From NCBI RefSeq assembly GCF_014822185.1, contig NZ_QVLR01000044.1, forward strand, positions 1 to 64,000: 64,000 bases of DNA, given 5' to 3'. How positions within the stretch are numbered: position 1 is the first letter of the stretch; each line of letters begins with the position of its first letter. This stretch comes from Azoarcus sp. Aa7. GTDB taxonomy: Bacteria; Pseudomonadota; Gammaproteobacteria; Burkholderiales; Rhodocyclaceae. The notes under the pieces were generated by a model that worked only from the letters and a program-made list of their open reading frames with translations, was not told the DNA's origin and did no database searches. The position numbers and the translations under genes are program-made. Positions 22,640 through 33,471 of the stretch are shown here, piece after piece.

Positions 22640-23386
22640 TCACGGGCGCGGCGACCGGACGATGTCGGGACGGTCGGTGATCACGCAGTCGACACCCCAT
22701 TCGAACAGCGTGTCGGCCCGCCCGGGATCGTTGACCGTATAGGTCACCACCCACAGGCCGGCTTCGCGCGCTGCCGCGACGCAGCCGGCATCGAGGTAGC
22801 GGTGATCGGCATGGAGGGCCGCAGCGCGCAGCCTGCGGCAGCGCGCGAGCCAGTCGGACGGCACGGCCCCGACGAGCAACCCCCGGCGCAAGCCGGGTGC
22901 AAGCGTCGCAGCGATCTCGAGTGCGCGTTCGGAAAACGACGACAGCAGGACCGCGTCGGGCGCAGCGGCCCACAACGTGCGCGCACGCCGCACGACGCGC
23001 TCCGCCGTCTCGGCATCGGTTCCGTGCGACGGCTTGATCTCGAGGTTCACCGCCAGCCCCAACGCCTGGCAGCGGGCCGCGGCGAGATCCAGACAGGGAA
23101 CGGGTTCGCCCGCGAAGCGCGGATCGAACCAGGAACCCGCATCGAGCGCGAACAGGGCGTCGTCCGAGGTGTGCGCGACCGGCCCGTAACCACTCGTGGT
23201 GCGCTCGAGCGTTTCGTCGTGGATCAGCACGGGCGAAGCGCTGCCGCTGAGCATCACGTCGAACTCGACGCCCCGGCAGCCGTTCGCAGCCGCCGCGGCA
23301 AGCCCGGCCAGGGTATTCTCCGGCGCAAGCGTTCCGCCGCAGCGATGCGCAAGCACCGCAGGGAGTGGAAACTCCGGGCGGTGCAT
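22640..23386 (-). CDS. ugpQ: Glycerophosphodiester phosphodiesterase
   Basis: Hydrolyses glycerophosphodiesters to glycerol 3-phosphate and an alcohol in the cytoplasm. The 248-residue TIM-barrel protein has the signature AHRCGGTLAPENT near the start, then EFDVMLS and HDETLERTT carrying metal ligands, and LEIKPS later. The in-frame extension up to 23425 runs into ugpB; ATG 23386 begins 7 bases after the ugpB stop and fits the family. Confidence 0.92.
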   Translation of the reverse strand: MHRPEFPLPAVLAHRCGGTLAPENTLAGLAAAAANGCRGVEFDVMLSGSASPVLIHDETLERTTSGYGPVAHTSDDALFALDAGSWFDPRFAGEPVPCLDLAAARCQALGLAVNLEIKPSHGTDAETAERVVRRARTLWAAAPDAVLLSSFSERALEIAATLAPGLRRGLLVGAVPSDWLARCRRLRAAALHADHRYLDAGCVAAAREAGLWVVTYTVNDPGRADTLFEWGVDCVITDRPDIVRSPRP

Positions 23387-23393
23387 CCCGAAC

Positions 23394-24713
23394 TCAGCGC
23401 GAAACGGGGAACATCGCCTGGACACGCGTCACCGCGGTATCCAGGGCTTCCTTGGCCGGCTTGCGGTCGGCCCACACGGCACTCAGCTCCTCGTCGAGGA
23501 CGCCCAGCACACGCGCGCGACCGATGAAGCTCGACGCGCTCGAATCCGCCGTTGCGGGCTTGTTGCCGAGCTGGGCGACGGCGACCTTGACGTTCTCGAG
23601 GTCGGCGCCGAGGACGTCGCTCTGCGCGGCGAACAGGCCGGCGCGGTTGAGCGGCAGGTAGCCCGATTCACGCTGCCATGCGACCTGGTTTTCGGGTTGC
23701 AGCCAGAAGGCGACGAAGCGCGCGACGCCCTTGTACTCGGCCGGCTTCTTGCCCGCCGCGACCCACATCGCCGCGCCATCGGCAAGGGTGTTCTGCGGGG
23801 CGCCGGGGAAATCCTCGTGATACGGCAGCGGCGCGATGCCGATGTCGAATCCGGCCTTGCGGCGGAAATCGGTCCAACTGGACGAAGGGGCGGCGATGAC
23901 GGCGCACTCGCCCGACGCGAAGCGCTGCTCGGCCTCGGACTGGGCGTCGAAGGTGTGGAGATAGCGCGCGCGATGCCAGCTCGCCATCATCGCGACGTGC
24001 TTGACCTGCAGCATGCCGTTGAAGGCGGGACGCTCACCCTTGCCCTGGCGCGCCGCGACCGGCTCGTTGTGCCAGGCGCTGGTATTGCCGATCATCACGC
24101 GCCCGGGCTGGGACACGGTGTAGGGACACTTCGAGCCCGCATCGAAGAGCTGGCCGAGCGCCTGCTGCAGGTCGAACCAGGTCTTGGGCGGCGCATCGGG
24201 GTTGAGCCCCGCGCGCTGGAATTCCTTGCGGTTGATGTACATGACGGGCGTCGACAGCCCCACGGGAAGCGCCAGCAGCTGCCCCTTGGCGTCCGTAAGG
24301 GCGCGATCCATCATCGCCGGCGGCTTGAGCGTCTGTAGCGGCACCCCCGCTTCGCGCATCACGCTGGAGAGGGCCTTGTAGCGCGGCTTGCCGGCACCGA
24401 GGAACTGGTCTTCGTCGCTACCTTCCAGGATCGCCATGTGCGGCGCGTCGGTGTCGCTCCAGGCCGCGGCCTGGACGACGAGGCGATAATCCTTGCTGCC
24501 CTCGTTGAAGCGGGCGACGAGCTTCTGCAGTGCCTCTTCGCGCTCGGGGCTGAGCTGATGCACGAGACGGATCTCCGTCGGCCCCGCCGGCTCTGCGGCC
24601 GCCTTGGCGGGTTTCGCCTTGGCCGCATGCGCAGCGACCGGGAATCCGACACACACCATCGCGGCGACACCGGCCACGACACCATTGCGCAACACTCGAG
24701 CCAAGGGCTTCAT
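23394..24713 (-). CDS. ugpB: sn-glycerol-3-phosphate ABC transporter substrate-binding protein
   Basis: Periplasmic binding protein of 439 residues with a cleavable signal (hydrophobic run ending AAHAA). Its fold pattern matches UgpB: LPVGLSTPVMYINRKEF, KTWFDLQQA, GIAPLPYHEDF and QRESGYLPLNR. It is followed directly by ugpQ. The usual permease and ATPase genes (ugpA, ugpE, ugpC) are not on either side, which is unusual. Confidence 0.9.
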   Translation of the reverse strand: MKPLARVLRNGVVAGVAAMVCVGFPVAAHAAKAKPAKAAAEPAGPTEIRLVHQLSPEREEALQKLVARFNEGSKDYRLVVQAAAWSDTDAPHMAILEGSDEDQFLGAGKPRYKALSSVMREAGVPLQTLKPPAMMDRALTDAKGQLLALPVGLSTPVMYINRKEFQRAGLNPDAPPKTWFDLQQALGQLFDAGSKCPYTVSQPGRVMIGNTSAWHNEPVAARQGKGERPAFNGMLQVKHVAMMASWHRARYLHTFDAQSEAEQRFASGECAVIAAPSSSWTDFRRKAGFDIGIAPLPYHEDFPGAPQNTLADGAAMWVAAGKKPAEYKGVARFVAFWLQPENQVAWQRESGYLPLNRAGLFAAQSDVLGADLENVKVAVAQLGNKPATADSSASSFIGRARVLGVLDEELSAVWADRKPAKEALDTAVTRVQAMFPVSR

Positions 24714-24866
24714 TCCTGCTTCCTTAACGACCGTAGAATGCCAAAGTCTTCATTATAAGACCCTTCGGCCCGGCTGGCCCGGGCCGGCTTTCCGACATTG
24801 CGTCAAGATTTTTCCTCCGCGGACGTTATAGATCCTGACCCCCGTGACCGGTACAAGGTAGCCCTC

Positions 24867-25277
24867 ATGCTCGCGCAACGTGTGATTCCTCTTTTCCTGC
24901 TCCTGAGCCTCGGCGCCTGTGACCGGCTGAGCAACGCACTCGACCTGCCCGACCCGCAGAAGACGGCCGCACTTGCCGAAGCCGAGGGGAAGGCGATCGG
25001 CGGCGCCTGCCGGCACGCAGGCCGCTCGCTGGAAGACTGCTACGCGCTCAATGCCAAGGCGCAGAAGGCAGCCATCTTCGCGGGCTGGCGCGAGATGAAC
25101 GACTACATGATGCAGAACAACCTGCCGAACGTAGCGTCGCAGGTCGCCCATCCCCAGGCGCCGGTCCCGGCGGCGGCCCATCCGACGGCAGGCAGCGCCC
25201 CTGCCGCTGCGGACGCCGGCACGGCCGCGGCGCCCGCGGAAGATCGCACGGCGAAACGCCCGCGCGCGGCACAATGA
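24867..25277 (+). CDS. Predicted lipoprotein, function unknown
   Basis: A 136-residue protein with a clear lipoprotein signal (FLLLSLGAC lipobox, Cys about residue 18). A short conserved-looking core has two Cys (GGACRHAGRSLEDCYAL) and GWREMNDYM. The tail is a low-complexity Ala/Pro-rich stretch. I do not recognise the family. The core is reminiscent of small Cys-containing envelope proteins, and the two Cys could form a disulfide. ATG 24867 is chosen because the signal sequence starts there. Confidence 0.7.
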   Translation: MLAQRVIPLFLLLSLGACDRLSNALDLPDPQKTAALAEAEGKAIGGACRHAGRSLEDCYALNAKAQKAAIFAGWREMNDYMMQNNLPNVASQVAHPQAPVPAAAHPTAGSAPAAADAGTAAAPAEDRTAKRPRAAQ

Positions 25278-25415
25278 CCGGCCCGTCATGAAAGGCAGCC
25301 CGCAGAGCGGGCGCCGGATGCATTGCGGCGCTATGCGGCTCCTCCGCCACGGCTTATCATCCGCGGCCATTCGATAACAGCACACAGCGCGGGCGTTCCC
25401 GCAGCGAGCCCCTCC

Positions 25416-26525
25416 ATGCCCCTGACCCCGTCGCCGCGATCCGGCTTTGCCGCCAACGGCCTTCTTGCCCTTTGTCGTGCCGGCTTCGAGAAGGAAGCCG
25501 CGGCCGAACTCGATGAATTTGCCGCCGGGCTCGGGCTGATGGGTTTCGTGCGTGCCCAGCCGGGGAAGGCGTTCGTCGTGTTCGAAACGCCCGAGCCGGT
25601 TCCGTTCACGGAACTCGCCGAGCGCTGCGACTGGCGCAGCCTGATTTTCGCCCGCCAGCTCCTGCCGTGGTTCGCGCACATCACCGACCTGCCCGAGCGC
25701 GACCGCGCGACGCCCATCGTCGCGGCAGTGCGTGCGAGCGGCCAACGCTTCGCCGACCTGCTGCTGGAAACACCCGATACCGACGAAGCGAAGCAGCAGT
25801 CCGGCTTCTGCAAACGCTTCACGGCGCCGCTGCAGCGCGAGCTCGACAAGGCCAACACCTTCCGCGAACGCGCGAAGGGCCTGCCGGCGCTGCACGTGCT
25901 GTTCGCCGACGCCCATACGGCCTGGCTGTGCGCCGCCCTGCCGGGACGTGCCGCGCTGTGGCCGATGGGCGTGCCGCGCCTGCGCATGTTGCGCGAGGCG
26001 GCAAGCCGGTCGACGCTGAAGCTCGCCGAGGCGTTCTTCACGCTGCTCACCGAGGAGGAACGCAACGCCAGCCTGCGCCCGGGCCTGCGCGCCGTGGACC
26101 TCGGCGCCGCGCCCGGCGGGTGGACCTGGCAGCTCGCGCACAGGGGGCTGCGTGTCACGGCGATCGACAACGGCCCGATGGCGCCGTCGGTGATGGCGAC
26201 GGAGATGGTCGAGCACGTGCGTGCGGACGGATTCACGTGGCGACCGCCGCGCCCCGTCGAATGGCTGGTGTGCGACATGGTCGAGCAACCGACGCGCATC
26301 GCAGCGCTGGTCGCCGACTGGATCGGTACGGGCCGCTGCCGCAGGGCGATCTTCAATCTCAAACTGCCGATGAAGAAGCGCCTCGAAGCAGTCGAACAGT
26401 GCCGCGCAATCATCGCCAAGCGGCTCGGGCCGCACGGGCCATTCGAGCTGCGCATGAAGCATCTGTACCACGACCGCGAAGAGATCACCTGCTACCTCGC
26501 GCTGCGCAATCCGGGCGGTGTCTGA
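25416..26525 (+). CDS. rlmM: 23S rRNA 2'-O-ribose methyltransferase (C2498)
   Basis: SAM-dependent methylation of 23S rRNA in the cytoplasm. The product has 369 residues. The N-terminal THUMP-like RNA-binding part starts FAANGLLALCRAGFEKEAA. The Rossmann methyltransferase domain has motif I VDLGAAPGGWTWQLA, then VEWLVCDMVE and the catalytic-region Lys in FNLKLPMKKR. ATG 25416 gives the family N-terminus. Confidence 0.93.
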   Translation: MPLTPSPRSGFAANGLLALCRAGFEKEAAAELDEFAAGLGLMGFVRAQPGKAFVVFETPEPVPFTELAERCDWRSLIFARQLLPWFAHITDLPERDRATPIVAAVRASGQRFADLLLETPDTDEAKQQSGFCKRFTAPLQRELDKANTFRERAKGLPALHVLFADAHTAWLCAALPGRAALWPMGVPRLRMLREAASRSTLKLAEAFFTLLTEEERNASLRPGLRAVDLGAAPGGWTWQLAHRGLRVTAIDNGPMAPSVMATEMVEHVRADGFTWRPPRPVEWLVCDMVEQPTRIAALVADWIGTGRCRRAIFNLKLPMKKRLEAVEQCRAIIAKRLGPHGPFELRMKHLYHDREEITCYLALRNPGGV

Positions 26526-26588
26526 GAGCGGGGTTCCGTCAAGGGCGACCGCTGCCTGCATCGCAACAAACGGGCGCGATCGTGCATG

Positions 26589-26729
26589 TATAATGCGCGT
26601 TTTAAAGCACCCGGCCTGCCGGTTGGCGCGAGCCCTTTCCGGAACTCCGACGTTCCGGTCTCAGTTCCTCCAGTCGCCTCTTCTGGCGTCGCGCCCGACG
26701 CGACAGGCCCCCATGGAAGATAGGCGCCT
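26589..26729 (+). promoter_or_regulatory. Probable promoter -10 and structured leader of rhlE
   Basis: A perfect TATAAT lies at 26589-26594 without a good -35. If used, it leaves an RNA leader of about 130 bases. The leader contains a perfect 7-bp hairpin (CCGGAAC 26639-26645, GTTCCGG 26652-26658), a CCGG-CCTG-CCGG stem nearby and a GC-rich repeat near 26687-26703. Long structured leaders are common for DEAD-box helicase mRNAs under cold or autoregulation; that role here is inferred. Confidence 0.45.
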
Positions 26730-28205
26730 ATGAGCTTCGCCGACCTCGGATTGAATCCCGAGTTGTTACGCGCTGTGGCCGATACCGGCTACACCACCCC
26801 TACCCCGATCCAGCAGCAGGCCATCCCTGTCGTGTTGTCCGGCCGCGACGTGATGGGCGGCGCCCAGACGGGCACCGGCAAGACCGCCGGCTTCACGCTG
26901 CCCTTGCTGCAGCGCCTTTCCCGCCACGCCAGCACCTCGACGAGCCCAGCGCGCCACCCGGTGCGCGCGTTGATCCTCGCGCCCACGCGCGAGTTGGCGA
27001 TGCAGGTGTTCGAATCGGTAAAGACTTACAGCAAGTACGTCCCGCTGCGCAGCACCTGCATCTACGGCGGCGTCGACATGAAGCCGCAGATCCAGGAACT
27101 GCGCAACGGCGTCGAGATCGTGGTCGCCACGCCCGGACGCCTGCTCGACCATGTGCAGCAGAAGACGATCGTGCTGAACCAGGTCGAGATGCTGGTGCTG
27201 GACGAGGCCGACCGCATGCTGGACATGGGCTTCATTCCCGACATCCGCCGCATCCTCGATCTGCTGCCGGCCTCGCGCCAGAGCCTGCTGTTCTCGGCGA
27301 CCTTCTCGGACGAGATCAAGAAGCTCGCCGACCAGATGCTGAAGGAGCCGCAGCTGATCGAGGTCGCGCGCCGCAACATGGTGTCCGAAACGATCACGCA
27401 CCGCGTGCACCCCGTGTCGGCCGGCCTCAAGCGCAACCTGCTGGCACACATCCTGCGCCACGAACCGGACACCCAGGCGCTGGTGTTCGTCGCAACCAAG
27501 ATCGAATGCGGACGCCTTGCGCACTTCCTAGAGCGCCACGGTATCGCTGCCGACGCGATCCATGGCGACAAGGGACAGGCGCAGCGCACCGACACGCTCG
27601 AGGCGTTCAAGTCGGGCAAGCTGCGGGTGCTGGTGGCGACCGACGTCGCCGCGCGCGGGCTGGACATCGACGACCTGCCTTCGGTGATCAACTTCGAGTT
27701 GCCGCACACTGCGGAAGATTACGTGCACCGCATCGGCCGCACGGGCCGAGCGGGCCGCCAGGGCCGCGCGGTGTCGCTGGTGTGCTCCGAGGAGAAGCAT
27801 CACCTCGCCGAGATCGAGAAGCTGATCAAGCTGCAGATTCCGCAGGAAGCCGTACCGGGCTTCGAGCCCGAACCCGACTTCCATGACGCCGGCGCGCGCG
27901 GCAGGGGTCGCCGCGGCCCGTCCGCGAAGACGTCCGATGCACCGCGCGAGCCGGCACCGCGGGAGCCGGCACCGAGCGCCCGCAGCACGGCCCCCGCCCG
28001 CAACGTCGACGCGCGGCGCCGCGGCAAGTCGACGATCGCCGCTGACGGTTTCGATTTCAGCAAGCCCTACGAGCCGACCACTCCCGTCGCAGCGACCGCC
28101 GCAAGCCTGCAACCGGCAGAAGCCGCGACCGACAAGCGCGGTGCGCCGCCACGCCGTCACGTACGCCCCATCGCGGTCCTGCTGGGCGGACTGGGACGCA
28201 AGTAA
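26730..28205 (+). CDS. rhlE: DEAD-box ATP-dependent RNA helicase, RhlE type
   Basis: RNA helicase for ribosome assembly or RNA turnover, 491 residues. Motifs are in order: Q motif [11 protein letters not shown], motif [26 protein letters not shown] in [15 protein letters not shown], and [11 protein letters not shown]. The C-terminal 110 residues are a disordered, Arg/Pro/Ala-rich extension, as expected for RhlE proteins. The long leader suggests post-transcriptional control. Confidence 0.94.
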   Translation: MSFADLGLNPELLRAVADTGYTTPTPIQQQAIPVVLSGRDVMGGAQTGTGKTAGFTLPLLQRLSRHASTSTSPARHPVRALILAPTRELAMQVFESVKTYSKYVPLRSTCIYGGVDMKPQIQELRNGVEIVVATPGRLLDHVQQKTIVLNQVEMLVLDEADRMLDMGFIPDIRRILDLLPASRQSLLFSATFSDEIKKLADQMLKEPQLIEVARRNMVSETITHRVHPVSAGLKRNLLAHILRHEPDTQALVFVATKIECGRLAHFLERHGIAADAIHGDKGQAQRTDTLEAFKSGKLRVLVATDVAARGLDIDDLPSVINFELPHTAEDYVHRIGRTGRAGRQGRAVSLVCSEEKHHLAEIEKLIKLQIPQEAVPGFEPEPDFHDAGARGRGRRGPSAKTSDAPREPAPREPAPSARSTAPARNVDARRRGKSTIAADGFDFSKPYEPTTPVAATAASLQPAEAATDKRGAPPRRHVRPIAVLLGGLGRK

Positions 28206-28219
28206 GCCGCCCGGCAGGC

Positions 28220-28261
28220 GATTGCCGTCCGGCACGCGGCTGCGCGCAACGGACGGCAATC
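28220..28261. repeat. 12-bp perfect inverted repeat downstream of rhlE
   Basis: GATTGCCGTCCG (28220-28231) is exactly complementary to CGGACGGCAATC (28250-28261), with an 18-base loop. It lies 15 bases past the rhlE stop. No T-run follows on either strand, so it may be a 3' mRNA stabiliser or part of a Rho-dependent end rather than an intrinsic terminator. Confidence 0.6.
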
Positions 28262-28360
28262 GGGTGGAATTGGGGGCGCCCTTGCCGCCTATTCGGCGCA
28301 ATCGTTACGACACGTTCAAGTATTCTGGGGCCACGCCGAAACGTCGCCCGAATACGTGGA

Positions 28361-30217
28361 ATGATCGACCCCATGAACGCAGCCCGTCGCCCGCAGGGTA
28401 ACGAAAACCCCGAAGAGCCCTTCATCCCGGATTTCTCCGAAGGCGCGGAGACGGGGCTCTACCTTGCCCTCTTCGAGCTGATCGACGAGGGCCTGATCAT
28501 CACGGGCGACGAGGTCGTGCTGGAAGCCAACAGCGCGGCCTGCCGCCTTCTCGAACGCGACTACCGGCAGATTGCCGGCAAGCCCCTCGCCGACCTCTTC
28601 CCTTCGGAGCGCGACTTTCTCGATGCACGCGCCCGCCTCTTCATCCAGGGCGAGATGCGCGGCAGCCTGCGCGTGTCCTTGCCGGGCGAGCGGCACCGCG
28701 ATCTGCGCTTCGTTGCCGCCGCGCGCATCCGGCCGGGTATCCACGCGCTGATCCTGAGCCCCGACGTCATTGCCGAGGCCTACGCCAGCAGCACATTCGA
28801 CGAGACGCCGACGGTGGATGCGCTGTGGCCGCGGCTTGCCGCGGCGCTCGAGCAGCCGGTCATCGTCATCGACGAGCGCGACCGCATCGCCGCTGCGAAT
28901 GCGGCGGCCCTCGGCGCGCTGGGGCTCACGCGCGGCAACCTGGTCGGGCAGGCGATCGACGACTGTCTCGACATCGACTGGCCGGCCACGGACGCCGCCC
29001 AGGTCGCACGCCTGAAAGTGCCGGGACGTGCCGGCGAATTCGCCGCACGCGTACTCGCCGGACCGAAGCCGGACTGGCGTCTGCTGATCCTTCCACCCGC
29101 ACAGCACGGCACGGCAACGGACAATCCCGCGTCAGCGGCCGGCGAGAACGTGCTGGAGCGCATGTTCGTCGACAGCCCCTTGCCGACGATGCTGTGCGAG
29201 GGGCCGCAGCTGCGCATCCTTGCCGCAAACGCGGCCGCGGCACGGGTGTATGGCTATTCGCGCGAAACCCTGAGCACGATGGAGATCAGCGCCCTGCGCG
29301 CGACACCGGGCGACGGCCGGCACGCCGCCGAACCGGGCATCTGGCAGCACCGGCGCAGCGACGGCAGCACTTTCGACGTCGATGTGGTCACGTATGCGCT
29401 GGACTCGGCCGCCCATCCCGGCCTCTCGGTGTTGATGCACGATCTGCCCGAAACGCCCCTGCTGGCCTTCGAGACGCGCTTGCGCCAGGCCGTCGATCTC
29501 GGTCAGCTCGACGTCCATTTCCAGCCGCTGGTCGACGTCCGCGACGGCGGCGTGCATGCCGGCGAAGCCTTGCTGCGCTGGCATCACCCTGAACTCGGGC
29601 TGATCCCCTTCCAGCGTTTCGCCGGAGTCGCCCGCGATTCGGGGCAACTCGTGCGCATGGGCGACTGGGTGCTGCATGCAGCCTGCACGGCCGCAGCGGC
29701 ATGGCCGCGGCACGAAGGCCGCCTCGTGCGCGTCGTCGTGAACGTGGCACTAGAGCAGCTGCTGCACGGCAACCTCGCGGAACGCGTACATCACGCACTC
29801 AGCGCGTCGGGCCTCGACCCCGCGCGGTTGGAGCTGGATCTCGACGAGCGCGTGCTGAACGACGAGCACACCCGCCTGATCGGAATGCTGCAGACGATCG
29901 CAGAAAGGGGGGTACGGCTGGCGGTCGACGATTACGGCCGCGGCCTGTCGTCGATTCCCCGGCTCAAGCGCTATCCGCTGCACGCCCTGAAACTCGACCC
30001 CCTGCTGGTGCGCGAGGTCGGAATTCGCGAGGACAGCGAGGCCGTCGTCGAGGCGATCACCGGCATGGCCGGAGTGCTCGGTCTGGAGGTGCTCGCGCGC
30101 GGGGTCGAGACGGAAGCGCAGGAAGCCTTCCTATCCGCCCTTGGATGCCGCTTGCAGCAGGGGCCGCTCTTCGGCCAGCCCATGGCTACCGACGCCTTCC
30201 GCGACTTTCTCGCCTAG
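28361..30217 (+). CDS. PAS-PAS-PAS-EAL cyclic-di-GMP phosphodiesterase
   Basis: A 618-residue signalling protein without membrane segments. Three PAS-like units can be seen (about 30-140, 155-250 and 265-375). A C-terminal EAL domain follows. The EAL domain keeps the signature EALLRW, the metal-binding LELDLDE, the DDYGRG loop, the Lys in LHALKLD and RGVETEAQ, so phosphodiesterase activity is likely. There is no GGDEF domain. ATG 28361 or ATG 28373 could be the start. Confidence 0.87.
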   Translation: MIDPMNAARRPQGNENPEEPFIPDFSEGAETGLYLALFELIDEGLIITGDEVVLEANSAACRLLERDYRQIAGKPLADLFPSERDFLDARARLFIQGEMRGSLRVSLPGERHRDLRFVAAARIRPGIHALILSPDVIAEAYASSTFDETPTVDALWPRLAAALEQPVIVIDERDRIAAANAAALGALGLTRGNLVGQAIDDCLDIDWPATDAAQVARLKVPGRAGEFAARVLAGPKPDWRLLILPPAQHGTATDNPASAAGENVLERMFVDSPLPTMLCEGPQLRILAANAAAARVYGYSRETLSTMEISALRATPGDGRHAAEPGIWQHRRSDGSTFDVDVVTYALDSAAHPGLSVLMHDLPETPLLAFETRLRQAVDLGQLDVHFQPLVDVRDGGVHAGEALLRWHHPELGLIPFQRFAGVARDSGQLVRMGDWVLHAACTAAAAWPRHEGRLVRVVVNVALEQLLHGNLAERVHHALSASGLDPARLELDLDERVLNDEHTRLIGMLQTIAERGVRLAVDDYGRGLSSIPRLKRYPLHALKLDPLLVREVGIREDSEAVVEAITGMAGVLGLEVLARGVETEAQEAFLSALGCRLQQGPLFGQPMATDAFRDFLA

Positions 30218-30224
30218 CGGCGGA

Positions 30225-30557
30225 TCAGTAAGCGAGCAGCGTCCGGCAAGTTTCGGCGCGGCCGGTGATGCGGCTGAAGCTTGCGAGCTGCGCCTTCACG
30301 AAATCGTCCGGCACGCGGTCGTCGGCGCAGTAGTCGCGCAGTTGCAGCGCATGAGCGAGGTTCTGGAGATCGCGCTGCGTGCGCGACAACGCGGGATAGC
30401 GGTAGCCGGTGGTATCGCGGAAGGAACGATCCGGTTTGGGTGTTTCAGGCGCTGCAGCAGGGGCGGACGGCGCGTCCGCTTTCGCGGGCACGGTCTGCGC
30501 CGGCAGGGCCGCAGGGAACAGCAGGATCAAACTCGCAAACAGGGCTCGCAGCAGCAT
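30225..30557 (-). CDS. Small exported protein, function unknown
   Basis: About 110 residues with a clean signal peptide (hydrophobic run ending LPAQT) and an Ala/Pro linker. The C-terminal part contains LRDYCADDRVPDDFVKAQLA and ITGRAETCRTLL, with two Cys that could pair in the periplasm. ATG 30557 is chosen over 30578 because it starts the signal sequence. It ends 7 bases after the convergent EAL gene. I do not recognise a family. Confidence 0.65.
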   Translation of the reverse strand: MLLRALFASLILLFPAALPAQTVPAKADAPSAPAAAPETPKPDRSFRDTTGYRYPALSRTQRDLQNLAHALQLRDYCADDRVPDDFVKAQLASFSRITGRAETCRTLLAY

Positions 30558-30666
30558 CGGCCAGTCCTCGCCAATCACCGGTTCCCGATATTACGGCACG
30601 ACCCGCCGCAGACTGAAGCGACCTGCAGCCCCCTTGCGGGAGCCGCAGGCCGCGTCCGGACGACGC

Positions 30667-32036
<1,370 letters not shown>

Positions 32037-32040
<4 letters not shown>

Positions 32041-32333
32041 TGCGCACCTCCCGACTTCGACTTGAACATCGCGAGCATGCGCTCGGTGACGACATAGCCG
32101 CCAGCGGCGTTGGCCGCACCGAGGAACACCGCGACGAAGCCGATGGCCAGTTGTGCCGGATCCTCCGGATCGGCGTGACCGAGGACGACCATTGCGCCGA
32201 CGAGCACGACGCCATGGACAAAGTTCGACCCCGACATCAACGGGGTATGCAGGATGACCGGCACGCGCGAAATCACCTCGTATCCGGTGAATGCGGCCAG
32301 CATGAATATGTACAGCGCGGTAATGCCTTCCAC
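32037..32333 (-). CDS. pntAB: NAD(P) transhydrogenase subunit alpha, membrane part
   Basis: Small membrane component of 98 residues with three hydrophobic helices, corresponding to the C-terminal membrane part of E. coli PntA. GTG 32333 is preferred because AAAGGGGG lies just upstream on the minus strand; an ATG at 32390 lies inside pntAA. The contents TGYEVISRVPVILHTPLMSG and AAGGYVVTERML match the family. The split PntAA/PntAB arrangement is usual in alpha- and betaproteobacteria. Confidence 0.93.
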
Positions 32334-32346
32334 TTTGCGTCCCCCT

Positions 32347-33471
32347 TTACAGTCCCAGAACCTGCTTGACGCCCGCATGCCGCAGCTCACCCGCGTGGGT
32401 GAGGCAGCAGCCGGCCATCACTTCGTCCTCCCAGTCGAGCACGAGCTCGCCGTCCTTGATGAAGGGGGAGATGAAGTTGAAGAGGTTCTTGGCGTACATC
32501 TCGGACGCATGCACGGGCATGCGGCTGGCGATATTGGTGGGGCCAATGAGGAGCACGTCGTTGATCCAGGTCTTCTCGCCGGCGACCGTGCCTTCGACGT
32601 TGCCGCCGGAGTCGGCCGCCATGTCGACGACGACCGCACCCGGCTTCATGCGTGCGACCATGTCGGCGGTGATGATCCTGGGCGCCTTCTTGCCTGGGAT
32701 TGCGGCGGTGGTGATCAGCGCGTCGCACTGCGCGACAGCCTTTGCGAGGCGTTCGGCCTGTTTCGCCTTCTCCTCGTCGGTCAGTTCGCGCGCGTAGCCG
32801 CCCGTACCGGCAGCGGACACGCCGGTGTCGACGAACTTCGCGCCCAGCGATTCGATCTGCTCGCGCGTCTCGGGGCGCACGTCGTAGGCCTCCACCATCG
32901 CACCGATCCTTCGGGCGGTGGCGATGGCCTGCAGGCCCGCGACACCCGCACCGATCACGAGCACCTTGGCCGGACGGATCGTGCCGGCCGCATAGGTGAG
33001 CATGGGGAAGAACTTGGGGCTGTGGTCGGCGGCGATCAGCGCGCACTCGTAGCCGGCGACGGCGCCTTGGCTGGAGAGGGCATCCATGCTCTGCGAGCGG
33101 GAGATCCGTGGCAGCAGTTCGAGCGCGAAGCTGCTGATCTGTTTTTCCATCAGCTGCTGCACGCGCTCGGCGCTCGACCACGGCTGCAGCATGCCCAGCA
33201 GCACGGCGCCCGGCTTCATCGCCGCGATCAGTTCGGCCGACGGCGGCTGCACGCACAGCACGACATCGGCCGCGGCGCACACCTCCGCGCCACTCGACGC
33301 GAGCTGGGTGTCCGCGAACATGTCGTCGCGCTGATGCGCGGGCATGCCCGCGCCGGACTGAATCACGACCTTGGCACCGAGGCCGAGGTATCTCTTCACT
33401 ACATCGGGAACGACCGACAAACGTCGCTCACCCGTAATCGCTTCCGCTGGCACTCCAATCAACAGAGCCAT
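32347..33471 (-). CDS. pntAA: NAD(P) transhydrogenase subunit alpha, NAD(H)-binding part
   Basis: Soluble dI subunit binding NAD(H), 374 residues. It begins MALLIGVPAE as in the family and has the Rossmann motif VIGAGVAGLQAIATA, the YDVRPETREQ loop and VVDMAADSGGN. ATG 33471 has a strong GGGAGGA site; the open frame further upstream to 33783 is non-coding. It is the first gene of pntAA-pntAB-pntB, transcribed divergently from corA. Confidence 0.95.
   Translation of the reverse strand: MALLIGVPAEAITGERRLSVVPDVVKRYLGLGAKVVIQSGAGMPAHQRDDMFADTQLASSGAEVCAAADVVLCVQPPSAELIAAMKPGAVLLGMLQPWSSAERVQQLMEKQISSFALELLPRISRSQSMDALSSQGAVAGYECALIAADHSPKFFPMLTYAAGTIRPAKVLVIGAGVAGLQAIATARRIGAMVEAYDVRPETREQIESLGAKFVDTGVSAAGTGGYARELTDEEKAKQAERLAKAVAQCDALITTAAIPGKKAPRIITADMVARMKPGAVVVDMAADSGGNVEGTVAGEKTWINDVLLIGPTNIASRMPVHASEMYAKNLFNFISPFIKDGELVLDWEDEVMAGCCLTHAGELRHAGVKQVLGL

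Noticed and set aside
24753-26561. A roughly 600-codon open frame on the minus strand opposite the lipoprotein and rlmM
   Set aside because: It is a shadow of the rlmM reading frame; no signal, domain or ribosome-binding site supports it.
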